Below are positions 21,707 through 31,892 of a stretch of 37,575 nucleotides of DNA, piece after piece. Every line of letters begins with the position of its first letter. Within the stretch, counting starts at the first letter, position 1. The notes below the pieces were generated by a model, which searched no databases, was not told the origin of the DNA, and was given only the letters and a program-made list of their open reading frames with translations. A program made the position numbers and the translations under genes. Source of the DNA: Purshia tridentata. Taxonomy: Eukaryota > Streptophyta > Magnoliopsida > Rosales > Rosaceae. Where the stretch lies: contig QANT01006171.1 of assembly GCA_003254885.1 (NCBI GenBank), forward strand, positions 1 through 37,575, read 5' to 3'.

Positions 21707-23185
21707 TGGGGGAACCTGAAATAACCCGCCACATGGCAAGTGGAAATTCTCACTCAGTTTTCAGGAGGGGATTGACTCAAGGACGTATACATTTTTATTT
21801 TTTTTATGATATTCATCCTTCTAGATTTCGAAGAAGATAGGATTTCATCAATTGTCTGCCCTTTTTTTATTTTTATTTTTTATTTTTGGTTTCCTTGCTT
21901 TTGCTACTTGTTCTTTTATATAAACTGATGTTAAGCAATGGATGCATTTAATTTTTATTTCGTCTTTATATCTTTATAAAGCCTTTCATACTTTATGCCA
22001 CATCCTTTTTCTCGCAATTCTTCTGGGAAAATTTTAATTTAATTTCTATTAGTTGGGACTTGGGAATGGGCAACATCCAGCATTGAGAATTTTACTCATC
22101 TCCTATGCCTATGCCTATGCGGACCCACAAAAATTGAAAAAGATCTTCCTAAGGAGCTGTCAGGCTTTGAGAAGCTAACTGTATCTATATTTTCTTTTCG
22201 ACAAAAATAATACAATTAACTACAACTTCGAAGACAATTAATTTTTATTACATCTTGTTTACAAACCAATGAAGGAAACTTTGTGACCATATATATGGAC
22301 TGTTTATAAGATGCGCTAATTTGGAGAAATTTTTTCATGTGATAATAATAATATGTGAGATCACGTGTATAATCATACCCAACACAATTATCCTTAAATA
22401 TAGTATACATTTTTAATTTAAGTAAATTCGGAAAACCACGTTCACCATATTAATATGCAACGTAGTGTTTCTATTAAACAATGATTTCTTACGACTTGAC
22501 AAATATATCCTTCGCTAAATATTATTTATCTACTAGTTAGCAACCAAAAAAAGAAAAAAAAAACTAGAGTTTATCATCTACTTGCAAGATGGCATTGTTT
22601 TCCAAAACGAGAGTAGCATTGCACAGAAAAATTTCGTTTATCCGTCTCAGAAAATTACGTGAAACTTAACTGACGGGGAACAACTAATGAGCAATGCCAT
22701 CATGTCATTATCCGGCAAAAACGACGTCGCCACTGAAGTGTTGACCAGGTTGACCCCCCCAGAGAAGTGAAAATACAGAATTGCCACTAAAAGACAGGTG
22801 TTTTTATATATGCTAGATAAAAACAGAGGGGTTTGTACTTTGTACCCACATGAGTTTGAGCCAAGATCTGCACTGACATAACTTGACCAAAGGCAAGCAA
22901 AAACAAAACAAATTCATATATTATTTTAAAGTGATGGCATATATAGGTGTCAGGCTTGCATTCATCTAATTTCATAACGACCCTAACCCTTTCAAAACTC
23001 TGAAGCATCATCAACCATTCAACCTTCCCTTTTGAGTCACCAACATACATTTTCTAAATAAGCTCATACATTATTGCAAATAAGTTAAAACAGATAACTT
23101 TGAAGCATCATTAACCATCACCAGATAACATAGGCTGAAGAAATAAGTTCAAAACAAACTATGAGTCTATACAAAAACAATCAAG
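21707..23185. other. Convergent intergenic region
   Basis: Holds the 14-3-3 3' UTR (T-rich to about 22000) and the EAF7-like 3' UTR near the right end. A three-copy hexamer CCTATG occurs at 22102-22119. A short direct similarity (GAAGCATCAT then AACCAT) occurs near 23000 and 23103. No gene is recognised; open frames here are short and without domains. Confidence 0.5.
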
Positions 23186-24721
23186 TTATGGCTCTTCCTT
23201 AACGAAGAAACTTTGAGGCAAGCAAAAATCTTCCTCGTGATTCAAGATTTTCGTCTCGTCATCATCCGGTTTCTGAAATTGATAGGAGAAAGGGTTAAAA
23301 TGCACACTTCAATAGGTTCAAAGAGGGACAAAATATAGTCACAATGAATCCAAAGCCCAATATTTTCAGTAATTGTTACATCAGAACTCTCTCTCTCTCT
23401 CTCTCAGACACACACACATCAAACTTCTTTATATGTGACCCCCCCCCAACCACCTACAACATAATGAAATTTTCAGATATTTCCTCTTACCTAACCTTTT
23501 CACTTGATTATGTCTACATTCTGAACTATGCAGCTCTTTATTCTATTCACCAAGAGTGCAATGCAGAGATGCACAAGTATCCAGTACTTTGAGAATTATT
23601 CTTCCGGAATATATAAATATTTCTAAGTACTTAAAATCTCATACTCTGAACTTGGCATTTTGATTGAATCTAATACATAAGCAATTATCAATGAAAATGG
23701 GGATTCAAATTTTTTAACAGGTAAAACAAAATAATACTCGGCAGAACATTAACGAAAATAAAAACATGGAAAAACTGATTATATCAAATTAATTAGATAC
23801 CAGCATTTCCAAGTTATAAAACCGATCCAGCAACTGTAGAACCTCATCAGCAGAGAAGTTTCGATCAAAGCTGTGAAATAAAATAGAAAAGTGTAAGGCT
23901 ACATACATCAGAAAATAGAGGCTTACTGAAACAAGTGTTATAAAACCCCATGAACAGAAATGTGAAGCAGAGCAAACCTTCTTCTTAGAAACTCCATTAA
24001 ACCATAGAGGACAAAGTGGCGATGCATGCCTGCACACAAACAAGTTGTTGATTACTTATCTTTTTACAAATAACATGACAATTTAAGATCAAAAAATGGA
24101 ATTTGATTAGTCTTTGATTGTCTTATTAATTGCTCATTGTGCATCAACTCCTAGACATAGTTTCTTCCAATGTGGAAGTTGATTGCATGCATTCAATGTT
24201 TACTATATCTCCCCTTATTGGACCATTAGATTCCAAATTCAATTCAGTAAAAACGGTAAGTATACTTCTGAATTTTTTTTATCGACACTATAAATGATAA
24301 CTTTCACTCCAAAAATTAGTACCAACAAGGAAGATTGACTACTTGAGCATTTGCTGAGTGCAAAAATTCTCCATATGAGGATTGAAGAATGTGATTACAT
24401 ACAGATGCTACCTAACCGAAAATTGATACTTTTCCATACAATTCTCACCAAACCACTCATATAAAATAATCAAATTTATAAGGGAATCTGTTGTTCATTA
24501 CAGCTAATAGCTAAAAGTTATATTATGTGAAATAAATTCGGAAAACCTGCCTTGTAATTTCGCTGGAGGATATATCTCAAGAGCTTCTAACAGTCTAAGC
24601 TCCAATTCAACCTGTGATTGCTCCTAAGTATTAACCATCAAAATTAATAATTTTAAAACTAAAACCAACAAAAATCTTGGAATATATATATATAGAGAGA
24701 ATAAAACCAACAAAAATCTTG

Positions 24722-24760
<39 letters not shown>

Positions 24761-24860
24761 CCTTGGGAAGAGAAGAAGCAGAGGAAGGGGGAGCTTTGCA
24801 GGGAGAGTGCACAGACATGCCGTCTTGTTCCTCTTCTCTTCCTTTGCCACCACCTTCCAT
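23186..24860 (-). CDS. EAF7: EAF7/MRGBP-like NuA4 acetyltransferase subunit, 5 exons
   Basis: Small CT20-family (EAF7/MRGBP) protein. In yeast and animals it partners EAF3/MRG15 within the NuA4/TIP60 histone acetyltransferase complex, in the nucleus. Minus-strand exons: 24860-24762, 24611-24551, 24029-23978, 23870-23801, 23272-23186; 369 nt, 122 aa. A 33-residue low-complexity N-terminus precedes the conserved core: VELELRLLEAL, then GMHRHFVLYGLMEFL (compare the family's VNRHFHM), DEVLQLLDRFYNLEML (compare LSTMYDMQAL), ending with EEDFCLP, the hallmark C-terminal FxLP. The acidic tail KEEP ends the protein. The intron 2 donor appears to be GC rather than GT: only GC keeps the RHF exon in frame. 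The intron 1 donor abuts a CT/TA microsatellite. It resembles Arabidopsis At1g26470 (from memory). Confidence 0.85.
24661..24760. repeat. 42-bp duplication with TA and GA microsatellites at a splice donor
   Basis: AAAACCAACAAAAATCTTGG followed by (TA)n and GAGA starts at 24661 and again at 24703; the second copy has a longer (TA)n and (GA)n run ending at 24760. On the minus strand the GT donor of EAF7-like intron 1 (24761-24760) is the first repeat unit boundary, so the intron starts GTCTCTCTC. Confidence 0.9.
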
Positions 24861-26320
24861 TTTTTTATTTATTATTATATATATTCTTTTACTCAGAAAA
24901 AAGAAGAAGCTGGATATGGAAAACGAAACAATTTGCAGTAAAATATTTGAAATATTGTTTAGGTTAAACTCAATTTGGAAAATGATTCAATTTTCTTTTT
25001 CTGTGTTTTTACTTTTGTTGGCTAGGTTTTCCGCCTTGATCCAAAACGATCTCTCAAATGGAAGCGGTTATGTTGTTGGGCTTTCAGACCGGGCCCAGGT
25101 TTGGCCTGCTGTTGACTTCAGATGGGTCTTCATTCAGATATGCTCCGGCCAACATGTTAATAGAATTCAGCCTTAAAATTAAACATTAATAAAATTGGTT
25201 AAGATTATTTCGACCACCGTAAATTACTAAGTTGATCACTCCTGAACTATTAGACAATGTTTTATCGAAATATTTGCGTTATTTCGATGGCTAATTACCG
25301 AACTCTTTTGTATATTTGTACTATTCGACAATAGTCTACCAAAATAACTAATTGTCTTTTTCTTGTGTGCTAAAAGCCTAAAATTAAGTGAGCCTTAATC
25401 GTTTGATTTGATAACTAAATTTTAATGCCATCAAAATGGAATTCCTCTTAAAACTAATTAATTATTAAGGCATGTAAGATCAATGTGTTTACTTTTGTTA
25501 GTTCATTTGTTCTCTTATTATTTATTTGTCAATCTTGTTGATCATGATTTTTTATTTTAAAAAATAAGCCTGCAAACCCATAAGTTGTTCCAAGAATATT
25601 CCAATCAAAATTGAACGGCCTTTGATATAGTGTTGTAAATGATGACACTATATAAACGCAATGAGTGAACGAATAATTTAGGCTGACAAAGACAACCCAA
25701 TCGACATCCCTTTTGTAACTGCTTTTATTGCATACGTCCAACATCATGCGCTTATATTTATTCTTCTTTTTTTTCTTTTTCTTTTTTCTGGTTTTTCTGT
25801 ACAAAATTATTTGTATTGATTCAACCAATCTTTTACCTATCAATTTTACTAATCGTGTTTATTCACACATACAAGTCTTTGCCTTCTCTCTGTAATAATA
25901 ACCAGACTTTTAGCAAGCTTTTTATATTTTAATAAATTATTACCATTCTCACTACTTTTTAAGGTAGTGGAATTTCTTTTTAAATTTTTACATTTTATAA
26001 TTGTATTTTTATTTATTAAGTTGAATGAAGAATATTGATAAGAATACAATTTGATAAAATCTGTAACGTCAAAAGTGCCTCCTTACTTTATAATAATAAA
26101 GATAAGACTTGCTTATATGAGAATAAAATTCACAAATTCATTTCTATATAATAATTATTTATTATGTGAGTCCATTAATTTTTTTATTTATTAAAAAGAA
26201 ATTTATTATCGGCCACTAAAACAATCCTAACTCAACAAACTGTCATGATTGACAAATCATAAGTAAAGTAACAAAGTCAAGAGTACCACAACGTTAAATT
26301 TGGCGGCTATTGCTTGCTTC

Positions 26321-26356
26321 CACCTGTACGTCAATCGTCACCTGTACGTCAATCGT
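26321..26356. repeat. 18-bp perfect tandem pair
   Basis: CACCTGTACGTCAATCGT occurs twice back to back (26321-26338 and 26339-26356), each followed by CA. It lies 33 bases before the target-site copy of the foldback element. No function is inferred. Confidence 0.95.
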
Positions 26357-26398
26357 CATGGCTTCTATTTTGAAAGACTATTGCTTCTATTTATATAT

Positions 26399-26799
26399 GA
26401 AAAATGCTTGGGTGCTTAAGTTTGAAGACCAACCTTGTCCTCAAGTCTGTCAAAAGTCATAATTTTACCGTGCCGGTTCAAAATCAGAACCGTTCAATTT
26501 TTAGATTATCTAATAAAGATCATCTCTACAAAAAATCAACTCAATCGGAAATCGTTTAGTTGTACAATTGTTAACGAATAAATATAAGGTCATAGTTAAA
26601 AGACCAAACCATGTATCTATTTGTTAACAGTTATATAATCAAACGATTTCCGATTGAGTTGATTTTTTCCAGAAATGATTTTTATTAGGTGATCTAAAAA
26701 TTGAACGGTTTTGATCTTGAGCCGGCATGACAGAATTATGATTTTTGTCGAACTTGAGGACAAGGTTGGTCCTCAAGCTTGAGGACCCAAGCATTCTCC
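26399..26799. mobile_element. Foldback MITE with long inverted repeats, Mutator-like
   Basis: A 401-bp element with near-complete inverted symmetry. The left end GAAAAATGCTTGGGT matches the reverse complement of the right end, GGAGAATGCTTGGGT. Arms of about 170-185 bp stay roughly 85% alike by eye (for example AATCAACTCAATCGGAAATC on the left, reversed on the right), leaving a small centre near 26590. It is flanked by a perfect 9-bp direct repeat TTTATATAT at 26390-26398 and 26800-26808. Long inverted arms and a 9-bp target duplication are typical of Mutator-type MITEs. There is no coding capacity, so it is non-autonomous. The target repeat is AT-rich, so its exact match is weaker evidence than the arms. 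Confidence 0.85.
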
Positions 26800-26865
26800 T
26801 TTATATATTCATGAGATTCAACCTTTACTTATTTTTCTTTTGGAGGATACCTTTTTGCCTCTTTG

Positions 26866-26893
<28 letters not shown>
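26866..26893. repeat. TA microsatellite
   Basis: Uninterrupted alternating AT/TA tract of about 28 bases, shortly right of the foldback element. No function is inferred. Confidence 0.95.
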
Positions 26894-26896
<3 letters not shown>

Positions 26897-27563
26897 AAAT
26901 TCAATTAAACAACAAAAAAGTGCAAATGGGTCAAATTGAGAATTGTGGGTTCGTTTAATCCAAGCGCCATTGTTAATATTATTTTAAAATTTTTCCAAAT
27001 AGAAAATGAAGAAATAATTTGACTCCAAATGCTACATGAAAGAGCACGGCTTATGACACATGAAACACGATATAACGCCTTGTGTTTGGCCAATAAAGTT
27101 AAATATCTAATTATTTTGTTTAAACATTTGAATTATTTAGATTTTATTTGTGTTATTATATATATAGATTTTCTTTTGTTAGATGAGTGAAGCTTAATAA
27201 AATAAATAAATAAATAATTTGAATTCTTTATCTGTCTAATGCGCATCGCATAAGTTCATAGCCCTTTGTAACATAAAAACAAAAATTAATTTAGGTAAGA
27301 TTAACATAAACAAAACAGAAACAAAAAAACAAACAACTATGCAAATATGCCAATGACTCTCAAACAGTCTCTCTCTCTTTCACTCTCTGTTTGATGAGTT
27401 AACAGCCAGTGTTTCTTTCTATTATTGCTAGTTTGCAACTTTAAGCCTTTAAACAAGCTCTATGATCCCCCTCTCACTCTCTCTCCCCTAAAGCTTTCAA
27501 CACCATAACCCCCAAAACTCTGATACTTTTTCTCTCAAAAAAAACTCTGACACTTTTTAATAC

Positions 27564-27830
27564 ATGTTCAGTAAGAACCTCACTCCAACACAAACCTCTG
27601 GGTAGTAATTATTTAAGGTTCACTGTTTCAACACTTTCCAGTTTCTCAAAACCAGCATTAAATTTTTGGATTCTGTGATATCTGTCTCTGTTTTTTTACC
27701 AACACCAACAAGTTTGAAAAACAAGAAAAAAAGGGAAAAAATAATTGCTTTGTTATCTCTGTTTTCTTCGCTTCATTATTTAATGTAAACAAACTCATCA
27801 CCTCGTTTTCAACGTTCATATATGCTTTAA
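27564..27830 (+). promoter_or_regulatory. Upstream ORFs in the probable TPT leader
   Basis: Three short ORFs precede the TPT ATG: 27564-27605 (13 codons plus stop), a start-stop ATGTAA at 27783-27788, and ATGCTTTAA at 27822-27830. The transcription start is not known; the latter two, within 130 bases of the ATG, are very likely transcribed unless a leader intron removes them. Confidence 0.5.
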
Positions 27831-27908
27831 TATCACTCTTGTACTGTTTTTGCCTAACTACTCAAGCCCCTGCAAATTCGTTGACAATCCGTTTGGGGAG
27901 GTCTGAAA

Positions 27909-30854
27909 ATGGCTTCAGTCATCAACCCAGTTCACTCTCCAATCCGTACTAGTCAGTTTTCTTCGTTATACTTAAAACCCAATAGGATTTCGCCTTCTTT
28001 TGCTGTGCTCAAGGCTTGGTCACTTTCTTCCAGAACCTCTAGCTTGGCCTTTTCGCCATGGCCGGAGAAGATAACACCTCAGCCATTGGTTGAATTTTCC
28101 GGTAAGGCCTTGAGATTTGCCGGTTGGAGTCAGCAGCTGAGACAGCGAGGTTCTGTTGAATTTCCGGTTGCTCAGGCTGCAGCTGCCGATGCAGAGGGTG
28201 CCGAGATTGAGATTTCAGATGGGTTGGACTTGCTAATCCTTTTCTTTTCCTCTTTAGTATTAAATTTTGAATTTTTTAATCATGTGTTTGGCTGCTGAGA
28301 AATGGAGGGAAAGAAAAGGAAAAACAAGAATTCAAGTTTCATGGTTTGAACTTAAGATTAAGTTAGTGATTTGATTTTGGGGTTTTCTGTGATTATGGTT
28401 GTTTATTTACAATAAATATATTCATAAGTGCAGGTATGGAAAGCCTTCAAAGAGCTTTTTCGACAAATTTCCTTTCCTGATCACTGGCTTCTTTTTCTTT
28501 ATGTGGTGAGCAGTCACATTTTTCATTAATTTCTGGTGATGATTATTTATTTCAAGAGGGTCAATGCAGATGTTCATGTTTTGTGCCTTCTATTCAGGTA
28601 CTTCTTAAATGTCATCTTCAATATACTCAACAAGAAGGTCTACAATTATTTCCCATATCCATAGTATGTTTATCCTTGCCAAATGACTTGTTCTTGCAAA
28701 CACATTCAAAAAATCTTCACTGAGCCCCATTGCTTCAGTCTCACATTTATTTTGGTTTTTGTATAATTTCATTGTTATTCACAATTAGTGGGATTTCCCC
28801 CCTTCTGCAGTTTTGTTTCTGTTATACATCTCCTTGTTGGAGTGGTGTACTGTCTTGTATCTTGGGGTGTTGGTTTACCGAAGCGGGCGGTAAGTATCAG
28901 TTTCTGCAATTGTTATCTTCTCTCTTCAAGCCACAATCCGGCTTCCACTGAAAGGTGTAAATTTTCCATGTATCCAGCCCATTGACAAGGAGCTCTTGGC
29001 ATTACTGACCCCAGTTGCACTCTGTCACGCCCTTGGACATGTCATGTCCAATGTTTCATTTGCAGCTGTTGCTGTGTCATTCACACACACTATTAAAGGT
29101 ATGATTTAACAATGTTGGATAATTCTGACAAGTTTTATATTGTGTTCAGTTTGTAAATGAATCTTGCAGTTCCATTTGATTTGGTTAATTTTAAGCAAGC
29201 ATGGTCATGATACTTTACTGATCTATACCTTTTCATATTTAGTAAAGATGAGAGGCAACCAAGTTTATAACAGTTTGCTCCAAACAAGAAGGAAACAAGG
29301 CTTATTATAGTTTCTGTCTTATGTATTTACTTTATATTTGTCCACAGCTCTGGAGCCATTCTTCAATGCTTCTGCTTCTCAGTTTGTTTTGGGTCATCAC
29401 ATTCCATTGTCCCTGTGGCTGTCATTGGCCCCTGTTGTTATTGGTAACTCTTTAGTCTTTGATCCTCTTCCATCTTATTTCTTTATTTCTCTGACGTATT
29501 GATCATATTACTCTCACAAGCCAATTATAGCACATACATATACATGCACGAATGTATGTTTGTTGATAGCTAATTTCTTAGAGCTGAAATGGCCAGCGCA
29601 CTCCCTCAATTTGAGTACAGCACAGAGTTGTCTTGTATATATACTGAAGTTAATTTATATGGCAGGTGTGTCAATGGCATCATTGACTGAACTTTCTTTT
29701 AACTGGCTTGGCTTCGTTAGTGCAATGATTTCAAACATTGCATTCACCTACAGAAGTATCTATTCCAAAAAGGCAATGGTAAGCATCATCTATTCAAGCC
29801 TTTAAAATACGATGCCACTTAATGGAACTTATATAATTTTGTTCTTCATTACTTGTTCTGCTAATTTAAGTATCTTTTGACTTCAACAGACAGGAATGGA
29901 CAGTACAAATGTTTATGCTTACATTTCAATAATTGCTCTTGCGGTTTGCATCCCACCAGCAATAATTGTATGTTAATTTTTTCACAAAAATCGACTTTTA
30001 AGAATAGACATTATTACCTTTCATTCACCAAAGATTTTCATACATAACTGTTGGATGCTTTGTTTTGATGTCAGATTGAGGGACCCCAACTGATGCAATA
30101 TGGTTTTAGGGATGCTATAGCCAAAGTAGGCCTTAACAAATTCTTGTCTGATTTATTCTGGATTGGAATGTTTTATCATCTGTACAATCAGGTAAACTAT
30201 TGACAAACTGCATATAACTGCTTCTTCAACCTAAACTACGTCCATTTTGTATTATTAACTACTTCTGGGGTTACAATTGCAGCTTGCTACCAACACTTTG
30301 GAACGGGTTGCACCACTAACGCATGCAGTTGGAAATGTGTTGAAGCGTGTTTTTGTGATTGGATTCTCCATTGTTGTGTTCGGTAATTGCTTTTACCTTT
30401 TGTGATTGGCTTCTTTGATATACTGCTTCTTGCTTACCTTATCCAAATCATATGCAGAGTTACTAATAAAAAAAAAAAGTATGTTTGAACATATGTGAGT
30501 TCCTTATAGGGCTTTGTTTAGATGATTTTATCAATTGAATGGGTCCATATTTGGCAGGCAACAAGATCTCTACACAAACTGGGATTGGTACTGCAATAGC
30601 AATTGCTGGTGTTGCCATCTACTCCCTAATAAAAGCAAACATGGAAGAGCAAAAAAAGGTAAGGAGTTTTAAGCCTTACTACTTCATCTTTGCAATGCGG
30701 TCTTTGCCTCACTCTTGTAATGTACTGAATTCATTCCAATTCCACTTTTCTTCTTGGTGATAAACTTGTTGTTCCTTTTGAAATTGCCATTTTGGCTCTT
30801 GAACTCACATAATCCTTACATTTTCAGAAGGCTGCTGCAATTTCCACATCATAG
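27909..30854 (+). CDS. TPT: Chloroplast triose-phosphate/phosphate translocator, 12 exons
   Basis: Inner-envelope antiporter exporting triose phosphate and 3-phosphoglycerate for phosphate, the main route of carbon from photosynthesis to sucrose. Exons: 27909-28222, 28434-28505, 28598-28663, 28811-28889, 28978-29098, 29348-29443, 29666-29778, 29890-29967, 30075-30191, 30283-30382, 30558-30658, 30828-30854; 1284 nt, 427 aa, all phases consistent. Residues 1 to about 95 form a Ser/Arg-rich transit peptide ending in an Ala-rich stretch. From [19 protein letters not shown] the mature TPT core follows with about ten hydrophobic helices; [14 protein letters not shown] and [12 protein letters not shown] are TPT signatures. 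Lys373-Arg374 correspond to the Lys-Arg pair contacting substrate phosphate in the solved algal TPT. The sequence fits the TPT subfamily better than GPT, PPT or XPT. The tail after MEEQKK is encoded by a 27-nt last exon. Confidence 0.96.
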
Positions 30855-31892
30855 GGAAGTGTAGCTTTGGATGAGGGCGATAAGTACAGCGTTGATGCTG
30901 TTGTTTGAATTTGGTGGGTGTGGGTCTACTTACGAAGCTTGTGGTCGATGCTTAACTGAAAATAAAAGCTCTGATCAGAAATAATGGGAAAACAAATAAT
31001 ATTTAGTCACAAAGCATCATCAGGAGATTGCGAAATTGAGAAGCTCATTGAATTTTGACTGTTGTTGTATCGTTCAATTGTTAGTCTTACCAAATGTAAG
31101 TGATCTCCAAGGAGACTTGATCACTGTTGTAATAGAAAAGCATTTTCATTTTCTTGCTCCTAAATTCTGAACAGGCCTACTATTTTCACAGACTTCTAAT
31201 GCTAAAATAATCCAACTGTTGCATACCATCCCTACCCGCCTCCCCCTTTTGAATGCTAGGATAATACAGCTTAGGCCTCATTTTTTTTTTTTTCTTATTC
31301 CTTCGTTTTCCTTTGCGCTGGCATTATGATTATTTCTTATATCCTTAAATTGTTGCTAAATTTAGCGGTAGTAATCTACTAATCCTATTAAGAAAGTTGA
31401 TGCAAACAAAAAGGAGGAGGAATATGTTCAACAAGGCACAATTTCAAAGTTTTCAGAAGTGATAGAATATTGACAAAATTTGGAATAAAAGGAAAGCAAT
31501 ATATAAAGAACTGAAAGAAAAAATAAACAAAAGCCATTATAAGACTGAAATCACTTGAGAACTTTATTTGTGATCTTGGAAATACTGGGGTCACCATTCA
31601 GCTGCATCAATTATGCACATCAGAACTATACTCCGGGAGTTGTTTTTCCCAAATTTCTAACACAATAATTACAGTGTCATTTATAATGTGTGCTTCCTAT
31701 ATTCCTAAACCTTAAATAATTAAAAAATGGTTGAACAAACTACTTTGAAAAAGTACAAACAGCACCAAGAAAGTGGTGCAAATTCATCTTTTCTAATGGA
31801 AATCAAGTTACAAAAGGAGAACATTCAAGAGAAGTAGCACACGGATAACTAACAAAAAGCATCAAGGGTGTGTCAACATCTAACTATGACTA
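30855..31892. other. Convergent intergenic region
   Basis: Contains the 3' ends of the TPT gene (to perhaps 31150) and of the minus-strand PPR gene. No further coding signal, repeat family or RNA gene was recognised. Confidence 0.55.

Larger units (their letters stand above)
24861..27908. other. Long divergent intergenic region, EAF7-like and TPT genes
   Basis: About 3 kb without a supported gene. It contains promoters for both flanking genes, an 18-bp tandem pair at 26321-26356, a foldback transposon at 26399-26799, a TA microsatellite at 26866-26893, and the TPT leader with CT-rich tracts near 27367-27390 and 27470-27485. Open frames are short and AT-driven. Confidence 0.55.

Noticed and set aside
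24677..25176. Plus-strand open frames across the EAF7-like first exon
   Set aside because: They are antisense to the exon and its microsatellite (Ile-Tyr and Arg-Glu dipeptide runs), so they are artefacts.
25529..26049. Minus-strand open frames with poly-Lys stretches
   Set aside because: Driven by A/T tracts in intergenic DNA; no domains or splice logic.
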